Shown: positions 35,741-44,159 of the stretch, piece after piece
How the letters are laid out: each line of letters opens with the position of its first letter
Position numbering within the stretch: position 1 is the first letter of the stretch
Source: Rhodospirillaceae bacterium
Lineage (GTDB): Bacteria > Pseudomonadota > Alphaproteobacteria > Rhodospirillales > Rhodospirillaceae
Assembly (NCBI GenBank): GCA_009693785.1
Contig: SHWP01000023.1
Coordinates: forward strand, 1 to 46,868
Direction: 5' to 3'
Length of the DNA stretch: 46,868 nucleotides
Made by a program: the position numbers and the translations under genes
Notes under the pieces: model-generated
Told to the model about the DNA's origin: nothing
Databases searched by the model: none
What the model saw: the letters and a program-made list of their open reading frames with translations, nothing else

Positions 35741-36585
35741 CTCTTTCGCGGCGTGGCGTCTAACTGCTGTGGGGCTTCCTTGCGTGCGCGAGCCAGATAC
35801 TCAGGCGGCAGGTCATTCACCGATTTCATCTTGCGGCCTGCGGCGTGCCATACCACATGGCCGGGCACATCTTTCATCTCCATCCATGGCAGCCACGGTG
35901 CGATGTAGGTGGACGAAAACCATGAATCCGCGCGCTTGACGTTCGGGTCGGCCACTTCCTTGACCCAGCCAAACGTGGACGAGCACTCCAACCAGGGCTG
36001 GGGCATTTCGGCCAAGCCCCGATCTTTGATCAGCCACATCATGTCGCCCATGGCGTACCAATTCAGCTTCAGTGGCTTGTCGGGGACTTTGCCGATTTGG
36101 GTTTTGAAGCGCAGTCCGTTGACCGAGAGCAGGAATGAATCATCCCCGCCAAGAGTATTTGATTTGGGCGTGACGGTCTTGCCGGTGTAGGGGTTGGCCC
36201 AAGTGTCGAGCATTTTTTCCGTATCGAAGTCGCGGAAGAAGGTGAGCGTGCGCCCGCTTTGGATGTAGCCCTCGCCGGTGGGGTTGGGCCGGTAGCGGTT
36301 GATCTCGCAGCCCTCGAAGCGGAATAGGGCCTTGGGCGCTTGTTTTTCTTGCTGGCCGTAAATCACGCCGGTGTACCACCACGGGCAATCGACTTCCTCC
36401 AAACTGCCATTCAACTTCATGAAACCGTGCAGATTGACCAGCGGATCGTTGAGGTCGGGCAAACCCGATGCCGCGCCCAGCATGGCATGGGCCGGGCGTG
36501 TGTTCGCGCCCAAGCAGCCCAGCATCATGGCTGTCACGCTAAAGCCGCCGATCAGGTCACGGCGTGAGTAGTCAATGTCGTTCAT
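35737..36585 (-). CDS. Tat-exported DUF1838 family protein
   Basis: This 282-residue protein has a twin-arginine signal with SRRDLIGGFSV at residues 7-17 and a cleavage site near RPAHAML. The mature part matches DUF1838: a Trp/Tyr-rich domain with DCPWWYTGVIYG, FRDFDTEKMLDTWANPYTG, LLSVNGLRFKTQ and a WLPWMEM segment. DUF1838 has no established activity. It often occurs with TonB-dependent receptors in alphaproteobacterial clusters. It lies 107 bp downstream of the first receptor on the same strand, beyond a terminator. Periplasmic location by Tat export suggests folding or cofactor loading before export. Confidence 0.8.
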   Translation of the reverse strand: MNDIDYSRRDLIGGFSVTAMMLGCLGANTRPAHAMLGAASGLPDLNDPLVNLHGFMKLNGSLEEVDCPWWYTGVIYGQQEKQAPKALFRFEGCEINRYRPNPTGEGYIQSGRTLTFFRDFDTEKMLDTWANPYTGKTVTPKSNTLGGDDSFLLSVNGLRFKTQIGKVPDKPLKLNWYAMGDMMWLIKDRGLAEMPQPWLECSSTFGWVKEVADPNVKRADSWFSSTYIAPWLPWMEMKDVPGHVVWHAAGRKMKSVNDLPPEYLARARKEAPQQLDATPRKS

Positions 36586-36615
36586 GTCGCCCTCCTGTTG
36601 ATTCGCTTCATACTA

Positions 36616-36646
36616 ACAAAAACGGCGCCGGTCGAAACCGGCGCCG
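36616..36646 (-). terminator. Rho-independent terminator after the first TonB-dependent receptor
   Basis: A perfect 10-bp stem, CGGCGCCGGT (36623-36632) with ACCGGCGCCG (36637-36646), closes a CGAA tetraloop. On the minus strand it is followed by TTTTTGTTAG. It lies about 47 bp after the receptor stop and separates the receptor from the DUF1838 gene. Confidence 0.88.
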
Positions 36647-36692
36647 CTGGAGTTTTCGCGACGGGTGAGTCGCGGGTAAACTGGATCAAATT

Positions 36693-39149
36693 TTAGAACT
36701 TCACCTCGGCATCGACGCCGATCAGGCGGCGGGCGGCGGGGTGAATGAACGCACCGCCAAATTCCGGCGCCGGGATGACTTCTTCCAGGTGGCGGCTGTT
36801 GGCCAGGTTCTTGGCGAAGGCCGTCAGCGACCACATTTCGCCTTCGATACCGACGCGAAGGTCTACCGTGGTGAAGGTGCTGCGTTGTTGCTTGCAGCCC
36901 GAGCTGGGCAGGCCCAGCAAGGTCGGGCGGTTTTGGCACTGCACGACATGGAACCAGGTCGGGCCCACCACGTTGGCATCCACACGCGCCAGCAAATTAA
37001 AGCTGCTGGTCACGGGCGCATCCAACTGACTGCCGAAGTTCAAGGTGTAGTCGGCGGTGTAGGGCGACTTGTTGCCTACGGTGTAGGGCCGCGAGGTCAT
37101 TTTCTTGATCTTGCTGTCGAGCGCGTTACCGCCGGCATAGACCGAGAGTTCGTCGGTTAGCTGGGCGTTGATGGCCAACTCGCCGCCGTAGATGCGGACC
37201 TTATCGATGTTGTTGACCACGCGCAGCAGGCCGAACGGCCCCACCAAGAATTCGAAGAACTGCATGTCCTTCACGCTGTTGTGGTAGGCCGCGCCCTGAA
37301 TGTTCACCTTCTTGTCCATGAACTCGGACTTGAAGCCGATTTCAAACGCCGATGAACGTTCCTTTCGGAAGTCGTCGTTGATGATCAAGCCAGCGCTGAC
37401 GGGCGGGCGGTTAAAGAACGCGTTCACCGTGGCGTTGGCGCCTTGGCTGTTGAAGCCACCCGCTTTGAAACCGATGCCCCAGTTGGCATACAGCGTCACT
37501 TCGTCGCTGGGGCGGAAATTCAAGCTGAGCTTCGGCTCCAATTGATCGAAGGTGCGCTTCTTCTCCGGCAGAACGCCCGCCGGGTTGATGGTGCGGTCCA
37601 ACGCCGGATTAAGCGGGGCGTTGCCCGACGACACACCATCATTAGTAAAGTCGACGAATTGCGTGCGCGGGGCCGTCGGCACCAAGTTACGAACCTTGCG
37701 GTGTTCGCTGTCGTAACGCAGTGCCAAGGCGGCTTCGAGGTTGTCTTGGAGGTCATAGGCGACTTGGCCGAAGGCGGCATAGACGTTGGTGTTGAACTTG
37801 TCGTCCACCAAGGCTTCGGTTGGGTTGCTGCCGGTGCGGTCCACGAACAAGGCCTGGGTGATGCCGCGGCCCTTATCGATGCCCAGGTTCACGCCGACCT
37901 CGCGGTTGATATGCAGACCATACGCGCCGACGATCCAGCGCACATCTTTGTCGCCGGGCGAGGCAAAGCGCACTTCACCGCTGATGTCCTTCTGGTTACG
38001 CACCTGGTACTGCGTGCCATCGCAGGTGGAGGGCGTGTAGGGGCCGAGGAACGAAGCTTCCGGCGTCGGCGCGAAGAATTGCGGCAATGGCAAAGCGACG
38101 CGCTGGGCAATCATTTGGGTGATCGAGGCGCGGCAGGCGGCTTCTTGGTTGAAAAATCCGAAGGCGCCCGAGGTGCCGTCGGCCGAGAAGTCGTTCTTGA
38201 TGTCGCTGTACAGCGCCCAAGCCGTGAGTGTTCCGGTTTCGTATTGCTGTTCGACCTTGCCCGAGACTTCCACGGTTTCTTGGTCGTTGTCGGGGTCGAT
38301 GTTGGGCTGGAAGACGAACTTGTGCTTGTTCACATCTTCGTCGACGCTGGGCACACCCAGAATTTGCGCCAGCACCGGCAAGTTGAAGGCGCCGTTGAAG
38401 GTGATCGAGGCGGCATTGACCTTGCCCCAGCGCGCTTTCACATCCACGTTGGTCTCGTCGCTCGGCTCGAACACGAAACGGCCGCTAATATTGTAGCCTT
38501 CGTAGTCGTCGACGGCCTTCTTATTCAAAAAGGTGTTCTTGAAGAAGCCATCGGTGGTGCGCCAGTCGCCTTCAAGTTTGTAGAAGGCGGTGTCGCTGAT
38601 CGGGCCGCTGGTGGCCACCATGGTCGAGTAGCTCTTGTTGTCGGCCACCGTGCCTTTGATGATCGATTCTTGTTTGTCGGTGGGCTTGCGGGTTGTGACG
38701 ATCATGGCGCCGGCGGCAGCGTTACGTCCGTAAAGCGCGCCTTGGGGGCCTTTTAGAATTTCGATCTGTGCCAGGTCAGCGTATTCGCGGTTGAAGGCGG
38801 CGGGGTTGGTCATCAACACGCCGTCGATGATCAAGCCGAAGCTGTTTTCGGCATCGCGGGCACCGTTGATGCCGCGGATGTTGACCTGGGTGTCGCCGAC
38901 TTCGGCTGAAGACACCATGGTCAGGCCGGGTGTCATGGCGATGAAGTCATGGGCGCGCGCTACACCGGCATTATGCAAAGTGTCGGATGTGAACGCCGTA
39001 ATCGAGGCGGGCACCTGTTGCAGTGTCTCAGCGCGTTGCCGGGCCGTGACGATAATTTCTTCGACGACCGGTTGCGCGAGCGCGGCGCTAGCCGAAATCA
39101 ACAAGGCCGAACTGGCCGACAGCAGCAGCGAGGTCTTCAATGTCTTCAC
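36693..39149 (-). CDS. TonB-dependent receptor 1
   Basis: This 818-residue outer-membrane protein starts at GTG 39149 with GGAGAA five bases upstream. The signal peptide SLLLSASSALLISASAALAQ precedes a TonB box region EEIIVTARQR. The plug domain (about residues 40-150) has ASITAFTSDTL, VNIRGINGARD and IEILKGPQGALYGRNAAAGA. A 22-strand barrel should fill the rest, ending in the C-terminal Phe of DAEVKF. This is the CirA/FyuA-like type common in sphingomonad-style catabolic clusters. The ligand is unknown. A strong terminator follows. The gene is divergent from receptor 2 across a 790-bp gap. Confidence 0.93.
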   Translation of the reverse strand: MKTLKTSLLLSASSALLISASAALAQPVVEEIIVTARQRAETLQQVPASITAFTSDTLHNAGVARAHDFIAMTPGLTMVSSAEVGDTQVNIRGINGARDAENSFGLIIDGVLMTNPAAFNREYADLAQIEILKGPQGALYGRNAAAGAMIVTTRKPTDKQESIIKGTVADNKSYSTMVATSGPISDTAFYKLEGDWRTTDGFFKNTFLNKKAVDDYEGYNISGRFVFEPSDETNVDVKARWGKVNAASITFNGAFNLPVLAQILGVPSVDEDVNKHKFVFQPNIDPDNDQETVEVSGKVEQQYETGTLTAWALYSDIKNDFSADGTSGAFGFFNQEAACRASITQMIAQRVALPLPQFFAPTPEASFLGPYTPSTCDGTQYQVRNQKDISGEVRFASPGDKDVRWIVGAYGLHINREVGVNLGIDKGRGITQALFVDRTGSNPTEALVDDKFNTNVYAAFGQVAYDLQDNLEAALALRYDSEHRKVRNLVPTAPRTQFVDFTNDGVSSGNAPLNPALDRTINPAGVLPEKKRTFDQLEPKLSLNFRPSDEVTLYANWGIGFKAGGFNSQGANATVNAFFNRPPVSAGLIINDDFRKERSSAFEIGFKSEFMDKKVNIQGAAYHNSVKDMQFFEFLVGPFGLLRVVNNIDKVRIYGGELAINAQLTDELSVYAGGNALDSKIKKMTSRPYTVGNKSPYTADYTLNFGSQLDAPVTSSFNLLARVDANVVGPTWFHVVQCQNRPTLLGLPSSGCKQQRSTFTTVDLRVGIEGEMWSLTAFAKNLANSRHLEEVIPAPEFGGAFIHPAARRLIGVDAEVKF

Positions 39150-39248
39150 GTGTATTCTCCATTGTAAGGCACAGCGAGTGCAGACCAATTGATCTGCTTT
39201 AAATTCAAATTCGTTGGGGTTGGGTTGGCCTTCATTCCAAGGCCCGAG

Positions 39249-39270
39249 CAAAGCGCATCACAGCGCTTTG
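39249..39270. repeat. 8-bp inverted repeat upstream of receptor 1
   Basis: CAAAGCGC (39249-39256) and GCGCTTTG (39263-39270) form a perfect inverted repeat with a 6-base spacer. It lies 100-121 bp upstream of the receptor 1 start, a position suited to an operator. No known regulator is identified. Confidence 0.5.
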
Positions 39271-39540
39271 TTATTATTTATGAAATTCCAAACCCGGCGT
39301 GAAATTAGCGAAAAACACCGATGGCGCAATCCCTTGGCGGGGTCGGATTGGGGATAAGATTAGTGTTGACTCCAAGGTGTGGCGGCGAGGTCACACTTTG
39401 CGCCATTTATTATCATTCTTATCGCCCGAGAATGCCTAAAAGGCACCATTCTCGTTAGGGGTGTAACAGCCATCCAGCGAACGGGCCGACCCTGGGGCTG
39501 GGGCAGCGGGGTAAGGCGCTATGGATGGGGTCAGCCCTCG

Positions 39541-39616
39541 CCCCGCTGGCGCGGACTCCACCTAAAACTGGAGGGAAACTAAGGGCTCAGGTCATCGTCG
39601 CCAAAAGATTGGGGGG
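39541..39616. repeat. GC-rich segments repeated in inverted orientation beyond receptor 2
   Basis: CCCCGCTGGCGCGGACTC (39541-39558) and CCAAAAGATTGGGGGG (39601-39616) reappear, inverted and closer together, at 42523-42559. There the complements read CCCCGCTCGCGCGGACTC and CCAAAGATTGGGGGG. The copies therefore bracket receptor 2. Confidence 0.6.
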
Positions 39617-39806
39617 AGAGGGTGCCGAGCAAAAGCGAGGCGGGCGGCGGCAGCAAGGGCAAATCAACGAGAGAGGTGTGCCTTGAGGACGGGAAACAGG
39701 GGTGCAGGCTGTGAAGGTCGCGCTCAGAGATGCTTGGCGGCAAATCCAGGAAAATACCGCTCGCAGTTGCCAAAGGCGGTCCTGAAAGATACCGTTGCGC
39801 CCGAAA

Positions 39807-39838
39807 CCAGAGTTCATATGGAGCCAGAGTTCATATGG
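39807..39838. repeat. 15-bp direct repeat upstream of receptor 2
   Basis: CCAGAGTTCATATGG occurs at 39807-39821 and again at 39824-39838, a 17-bp period. The repeat lies about 100-135 bp upstream of the receptor 2 start. It could be a regulator-binding tandem site or a slippage duplication. Confidence 0.6.
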
Positions 39839-39941
39839 GGAATGCCGGATAAAGATTATCGGTTTGGTGCGTTCGCTCCTTGGCGCGTGAGGGTTGACCA
39901 GTAGCGGACAGGTTTTCCGCTCTTCGACAAAAGAGGAAAAC

Positions 39942-42374
39942 ATGTCAAAGCACGTTTTGTATTGGACTACGTCTGCGTTGGCGCTGGCTGCGGCAATCAT
40001 GGCCGAGGCGCCGACCGCTGCTGCTCAGAACGTCGCCAAGTTCACCCTGGAGGAGATCGTCGTTACCGCGCGCCGGCGCGAAGAGAACCTGATGGAAGTA
40101 CCGATGGCGGTGACGGCGATCACCGCCGAAAGAATCGACGCCGCTGGCATCAAGACCCTCGACCAACTCTCGATTTTCACCCCCGGCCTCACCGTCGACG
40201 TCAGCGCCAACAGCCGCCTTCTGCGTATCTTGACCTTCCGCGGCCTGTCCGCATCCTCAGGCCAGGTGTTCGTCGATGGCGTCGCTCTGGCGGGCAACGG
40301 CACGCCATACCTTGGCGCCCTGGACCGGATCGAAGTGCTGGTGGGTCCGCAAAGCGTCTATTTCGGCCGCGCCACCTTCCAGGGTGCGCTTAACTTCGTC
40401 ACCCGCGCGCCGTCCGAGGCGTTTCAAGGCAAAGTGCAGGCGGAATACGGCAGCTTCAATGTGAGCGACTTCGCCGTGACCGTCGAAGGCCCCATCGTTC
40501 CCGGCAAAGTCGCCACTTCACTGTCGGTCAGGAAGTATTATGACGGTGGCCAGTACCGGAACTATTCCAATCCATCTGAGAAGATGGGACAGTTCTCGAA
40601 CCTTTCGTACATTTCCTCCACCTATTTCACACCCAACGACAGCTTGACGGCCAAGCTGTTCCTGGATCGCGAAGTGGAGGATTTTGGCCCCACGGCAGCC
40701 GTTGCCCTCAAGGGTAACAGCCTGCCGCGGTTTGGCGGAACTGGCACCCAGATCCCCGGTGTCACCGGCGGTAGCCAGGAGCTGTTCTGCGACACTCAGG
40801 GCACCTTCGGTACGTATTACTGCGGCGCGATACCGGAAGGGGACGAAATCGACCCGCGGATTATTTCTGGCAATTTCAACCTCACCCCCTATCTGCAGTC
40901 GATATTCTTCGGAAATATTATCCGCGTACCGCTCCATTTCGACCCGAACTTCATGACGCACGCCGGCGGCAAGTCCGTCGCCGACATGGCACACCTCAAT
41001 CTCGACTACGACTTTGACAATAGCTGGAGCTTTGCCTCCATTGCCGCCTATCACCGCACCAAGACGCAGTCGATCCAAACAACAAACTACCGCGACACCC
41101 GAGACGTACCCAATCCGACGGCCAATCAGCCGATCCCTGCCGGGCAGCTCTGCTGCCGGCTGCCCTACCTCTCGTTCTACCTGATGAACCAAAACTTGTT
41201 CGAGGATATAAATGTGGAGGCCCGGGTCACGTCGCCGCCAGACCTGCGTTTGCGCGGCACCCTCGGCGCCAGTTACCTGCGACAGATTCTGCACGGAAAT
41301 TTCAATTTCGGGCAGACCAAGACGACGCCGCAGCACGTGGGCACGGCTTCCAGTCAAGAAGTGAAGACACCCGCGGTCTTCGGCGGTGCCTATTACGACA
41401 TCACGCCGGAGTTCCACCTTGGCGTCGAAGCCCGCTATCAGTCGGACAAGGTCACGGCCACCCCGTTCTTCCCGATTAATTTGGCGGCGCCGGGCCGCTC
41501 GGATACTTACAAGAGTTTCTCCCCGCGCGTGACTCTTGACTACAACTACGCGCCGGATTCCATGGTGTTCACGCTGTTCTCGCGCGGCTACCGCCGTGGC
41601 GGCTTCAATCCCGGGCTGGTCGGCCAGCCGCAATCGGTGCTTGCTCAGCTCGCCGCCACGGGGGCGGGTCTGACCTTCGCCCAGGAGAAACTGGATAATT
41701 TCGAGCTCGGCTGGAAATCGACCTGGATGGAGGGCCGGGCGCGCACGACCCTTATCGGCTATTTCCAGCCTTGGCGTAACGGACAGGTGTCGGACAGCAT
41801 CAACTTCGTGGACCCCACCGGCTCAGTGCAACGCATCGTCGTCACCACCAACGGCGGCGTGGTCAACCTGTTTGGTCTGGAGCTGGAAGCCGAGATTGCC
41901 GTCACGGAAAATCTCACCGTCAACGCCACGGCCAATTACCAGGGCTCGGAGATCAAGTCGTACAATTATCTCATCGGCAACCAGATCCACCGGTCCATCG
42001 ATGTGGTCGGCAACAGCTTCTGGGGATTCCCAGTGTTCAAGTCCACGGTTTCCCCCACGTACACGGCGCCCCTGGCAGGCGACTGGGACTGGTATGCGCG
42101 CGCGGACTGGAAGTTCAAGGGTCGCTACAACATCGACGCCACGAACATAGCCTGGGTCGGCTCCCATAGCGTCTTCGACCTTCGCCTCGGCGCTAAGCGC
42201 GACGATCTGACGATCGAAGCCTACGTTACGAACATCCTCGACGACCGTCATTTTTCGTTTGCGGAGTACGGGGCGGATTCCAGCGGTTCGACCGGCGCTT
42301 CCATCGAGAACGAGATTCGCCTCGCCATGCCGCGCATGCGCGCCTTTGGGCTCAAGGTGTCCTATACGTTCTAG
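39942..42374 (+). CDS. TonB-dependent receptor 2
   Basis: This 810-residue outer-membrane protein has a signal peptide ending near PTAAAQN (residue 28), a TonB box region LEEIVVTARRRE, and a plug domain with MAVTAITAERI, LRILTFRGLSASSG and LDRIEVLVGPQSVYFGRATF. A barrel ends in KVSYTF with terminal Phe. Probable outer loops hold cysteines (FCDTQGTFGTYYCG and LCCRLP). The ATG at 39942 has AGAGGAAAA upstream. A small hairpin, AGCGGA/TCCGCT (39903-39921), precedes it. The TAG stop comes from repeat copy C. The receptor is divergent from receptor 1 and only distantly similar to it; the ligand is unknown. Confidence 0.93.
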   Translation: MSKHVLYWTTSALALAAAIMAEAPTAAAQNVAKFTLEEIVVTARRREENLMEVPMAVTAITAERIDAAGIKTLDQLSIFTPGLTVDVSANSRLLRILTFRGLSASSGQVFVDGVALAGNGTPYLGALDRIEVLVGPQSVYFGRATFQGALNFVTRAPSEAFQGKVQAEYGSFNVSDFAVTVEGPIVPGKVATSLSVRKYYDGGQYRNYSNPSEKMGQFSNLSYISSTYFTPNDSLTAKLFLDREVEDFGPTAAVALKGNSLPRFGGTGTQIPGVTGGSQELFCDTQGTFGTYYCGAIPEGDEIDPRIISGNFNLTPYLQSIFFGNIIRVPLHFDPNFMTHAGGKSVADMAHLNLDYDFDNSWSFASIAAYHRTKTQSIQTTNYRDTRDVPNPTANQPIPAGQLCCRLPYLSFYLMNQNLFEDINVEARVTSPPDLRLRGTLGASYLRQILHGNFNFGQTKTTPQHVGTASSQEVKTPAVFGGAYYDITPEFHLGVEARYQSDKVTATPFFPINLAAPGRSDTYKSFSPRVTLDYNYAPDSMVFTLFSRGYRRGGFNPGLVGQPQSVLAQLAATGAGLTFAQEKLDNFELGWKSTWMEGRARTTLIGYFQPWRNGQVSDSINFVDPTGSVQRIVVTTNGGVVNLFGLELEAEIAVTENLTVNATANYQGSEIKSYNYLIGNQIHRSIDVVGNSFWGFPVFKSTVSPTYTAPLAGDWDWYARADWKFKGRYNIDATNIAWVGSHSVFDLRLGAKRDDLTIEAYVTNILDDRHFSFAEYGADSSGSTGASIENEIRLAMPRMRAFGLKVSYTF

Positions 42375-42516
42375 CGCATCGTGCCGAAAAGTGGACTTCC
42401 GGTTTTCGGCAAAAACGATGCGCCAACAAAAAGATAGAGTGAGCCGCACGATTCTGAATTAACGCGGCTCACTCCAGAGCGCGATCATGATTCTCTCAAA
42501 AGCTATCGCGCTCTAG
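42371..42516. repeat. CTAG-ended intergenic palindromic element, copy C
   Basis: The element runs from CTAGCGC (42371) to GCTCTAG (42510-42516) and holds three hairpins. GCGCATCGT (42374-42382) pairs with ACGATGCGC (42415-42423) outside GCCGAAAA/TTTTCGGC. GAGTGAGCCGC (42437-42447) pairs with GCGGCTCACTC (42464-42474). AGAGCGCGAT (42476-42485) pairs with ATCGCGCTCT (42505-42514). Its left TAG is the stop codon of receptor 2. Confidence 0.88.
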
Positions 42517-42522
42517 CCCTTG

Positions 42523-42559
42523 CCCCCCAATCTTTGGTGCCGAGTCCGCGCGAGCGGGG
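42523..42559. repeat. Inverted copy of the GC-rich segments upstream of receptor 2
   Basis: The two segments described at 39541-39616 recur here in reverse complement, CCCCCCAATCTTTGG (42523-42537) and GAGTCCGCGCGAGCGGGG (42542-42559). Here they are nearly adjacent and are not separated by the 42-bp spacer seen in the left copy. Confidence 0.6.
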
Positions 42560-42580
42560 AGAGGGCGGCGATAACGAAGA

Positions 42581-43609
42581 TCACTTCCCCAGGCTGGCAG
42601 CGAACGCTTTGCGGCCCTCTTGCACCGTGTCAAACAGGCTTTGCGATTGGCCGCCGATTTCAGCGATGACTTTTTTATCCACGCCCTTGGCTGCGGCTTT
42701 CCATTCTGCGTGTTGTTCGGGCGATAACTCATAAGCCGTGAAGCCCAATTCTTTTTGCCGCTTCAAGCTGTCGGCCACCAGGCCGCGAATGACGCGGCGG
42801 ATCTCAAGGTTGCTGACGAAGGACTCAGTCACGATCTTGGCTTGATCGGCGGGCAAGCCCTCAAGCCAGCGTTTGTTCGCCAAAATCAAATTTCCCACCT
42901 GGCAAAAGCCCACCAACGTGAAGTGCGGCGCGTTAGAAACGATGCCTGTTTCAGCATAGGCAATCGTGGGCGTCACGCCACCGTCGATCAGGCCCGTTTG
43001 CAGCGACGGCAGAATGTCGGGGCTGGGCAAATAAATCACATCGGCTTCGATGGCCTCGAGATACAGCTTGGTGGCGATATCTTGCGTGGTGCGAATGCGC
43101 ACGTGTTTGGCGTCGGCGGGCGTGAGTAATGGTTTTTTCGAGTAAATATTTTGCGGGCCCAACTCTAGCCAGCGCAGCGCCACCAACCCCTTGTCGGCGG
43201 CGAGCTGATTGACACGGGGTATGACGTGATTATCGAGCACGTAATCGACTTCATCGATTGAGTCATACAAAAACGGAGTGGTCAGCACCCCCACTTCAGG
43301 CATGACGCTCGACAACACCAGTGTTGATAACGAGGCCATCTGAATGCGCCCGCGCCGCAGCGCCGTGAGCACCTGCTCCTCGGACCCCGCTTCGCCGTGA
43401 ATCATCATGTTGGGTGCAAGCGCGCCGTTCGAAGCTGACGTGAGCAACGCGGCGTAGTCGGTAAACAACTTCGCGCCCGGCGAGCCGGGAATGACATAGG
43501 CGCCGATGGCCACTTCCGTGGCGGCATGGGCCGTTGTGGTGTGCGCCAGCGCGGCAATGGCTGCGGCGCTGGCCATGATTCGGCGGCGGGAGAGGGGCAT
43601 AGTTTGCAT
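42581..43609 (-). CDS. TRAP transporter solute-binding protein (DctP family), orphan
   Basis: This 342-residue periplasmic protein has a signal with SRRRIMASAAAIAALAHTTT near the N-terminus, possibly Tat-type, and cleavage near AHAAT. The DctP fold is shown by AYVIPGSPGAKLFTDYAALL, LTALRRGRIQMASLSTL, VRIRTTQDIATKLYLEAIEA and LQTGLIDGGVTPTIAYAETG. In TRAP systems such proteins deliver organic acids to a DctQ-DctM membrane pair, but neither is in the window. ATG 43609 is preferred to an in-frame TTG at 43618; ATG 43600 is also possible. It is convergent with receptor 2 across repeat copy C. Confidence 0.87.
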   Translation of the reverse strand: MQTMPLSRRRIMASAAAIAALAHTTTAHAATEVAIGAYVIPGSPGAKLFTDYAALLTSASNGALAPNMMIHGEAGSEEQVLTALRRGRIQMASLSTLVLSSVMPEVGVLTTPFLYDSIDEVDYVLDNHVIPRVNQLAADKGLVALRWLELGPQNIYSKKPLLTPADAKHVRIRTTQDIATKLYLEAIEADVIYLPSPDILPSLQTGLIDGGVTPTIAYAETGIVSNAPHFTLVGFCQVGNLILANKRWLEGLPADQAKIVTESFVSNLEIRRVIRGLVADSLKRQKELGFTAYELSPEQHAEWKAAAKGVDKKVIAEIGGQSQSLFDTVQEGRKAFAASLGK

Positions 43610-43680
43610 GGGGTCCAAGAAGGCATGTTGCGATGATCGATTAGCCTAGCACACTCACACATCACGCATAGCCATCTGAC

Positions 43681-44132
43681 CCCTCTCCCCCACGAAGTGG
43701 AGGGAGAGGGATGGGTGAGGGGTTATTTCGGTTTGGCGATGCTATGCATGATGGTTTCAAGCACACCTTCAATATTTGTTAGAACTTCATGATTCCAAAA
43801 TCTCAATACGCGGTAGCCCGCCGCTTCAAGTTTTTTAGTGCGTGCTGCATCGGTGGAGCGTTGCGTATCGTGTTGACCGCCATCAATCTCGATGATGAGT
43901 TTTGACTCGATGCATACGAAGTCGGCGTAAAACCCTGCGATTGGTACTTGCCGCTTGAACTTTGCGCCAGCCAAAGCTCGATTGCGAACATGTGCCCAAA
44001 CGAGCGATTCCGCATCGGTCGTTTGCTTGCGTAAATCTCGTGCACGTGGAGTCGATAGTTTGGCGACCATGAGCGCAGAATAACAGATAACCCCTCACCC
44101 TACCCTCTCCCACACATACGTGCGGGAGAGGG
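43681..44132. mobile_element. Putative DUF559 unit with inverted terminal hairpin repeats
   Basis: The left repeat has CCCTCTCCC (43681-43689) pairing with GGGAGAGGG (43702-43710), followed by tail ATGGGTGAGGGGTTA (43711-43725). The right repeat is its inverted counterpart: TAACCCCTCACCCTA (44088-44102) followed by CCCTCTCCC (44103-44111) pairing with GGGAGAGGG (44124-44132). The 362 bp between the tails hold the whole DUF559 gene except its stop, which the left tail supplies. A third copy lies at 44160-44200. The mobile nature is inferred from structure. Confidence 0.5.
43723..44070 (-). CDS. DUF559 domain protein (Vsr/PD-(D/E)XK-like endonuclease fold)
   Basis: This 115-residue protein matches DUF559: DAESLVWAHVRNRALAGAKFKR at about residues 19-40, described by position, then FYADFVCIESKLIIEIDGGQH and a C-terminal GYRVLRFWNHEVL. 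Asp50, Glu61 and Asp63 with His67 form a set like that of Vsr-type or restriction-like nucleases. Nuclease activity is predicted from the fold and has not been shown for most members. The TAA stop lies in the tail of the left hairpin repeat. The gene fills the space between inverted repeats, suggesting a mobile unit. Confidence 0.87.
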   Translation of the reverse strand: MVAKLSTPRARDLRKQTTDAESLVWAHVRNRALAGAKFKRQVPIAGFYADFVCIESKLIIEIDGGQHDTQRSTDAARTKKLEAAGYRVLRFWNHEVLTNIEGVLETIMHSIAKPK

Positions 44133-44159
44133 TTAAACAAAACGATCCTCGCCTACTTT

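Larger units (their letters stand above)
39150..39941. other. Long intergenic region between the two TonB-dependent receptors
   Basis: No supported gene is seen in this 792-bp stretch between divergent receptor genes. It holds an 8-bp inverted repeat (39249-39270), GC-rich segments related to sequence after receptor 2 (39541-39616), a 15-bp direct repeat (39807-39838) and a small hairpin before the receptor 2 start (39903-39921). Short open frames on both strands have no recognisable motifs and look like repeat-derived sequence. Confidence 0.6.

Noticed and set aside
37443-38756. A 437-codon open frame on the plus strand opposite receptor 1
   Set aside because: It lies wholly inside the receptor 1 coding region on the other strand, has no recognisable motif, and is explained by codon bias of the receptor gene.
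39379-40000. Several short open frames in the gap between the two receptors
   Set aside because: They overlap one another on both strands, lack ribosome-binding sites and family motifs, and fall on repeat-like GC-rich sequence.
40518-41633. A 371-codon open frame on the minus strand opposite receptor 2
   Set aside because: It is antisense to a gene with clear plug and barrel features and encodes low-complexity Arg/Val/Gly-rich sequence without a known domain.
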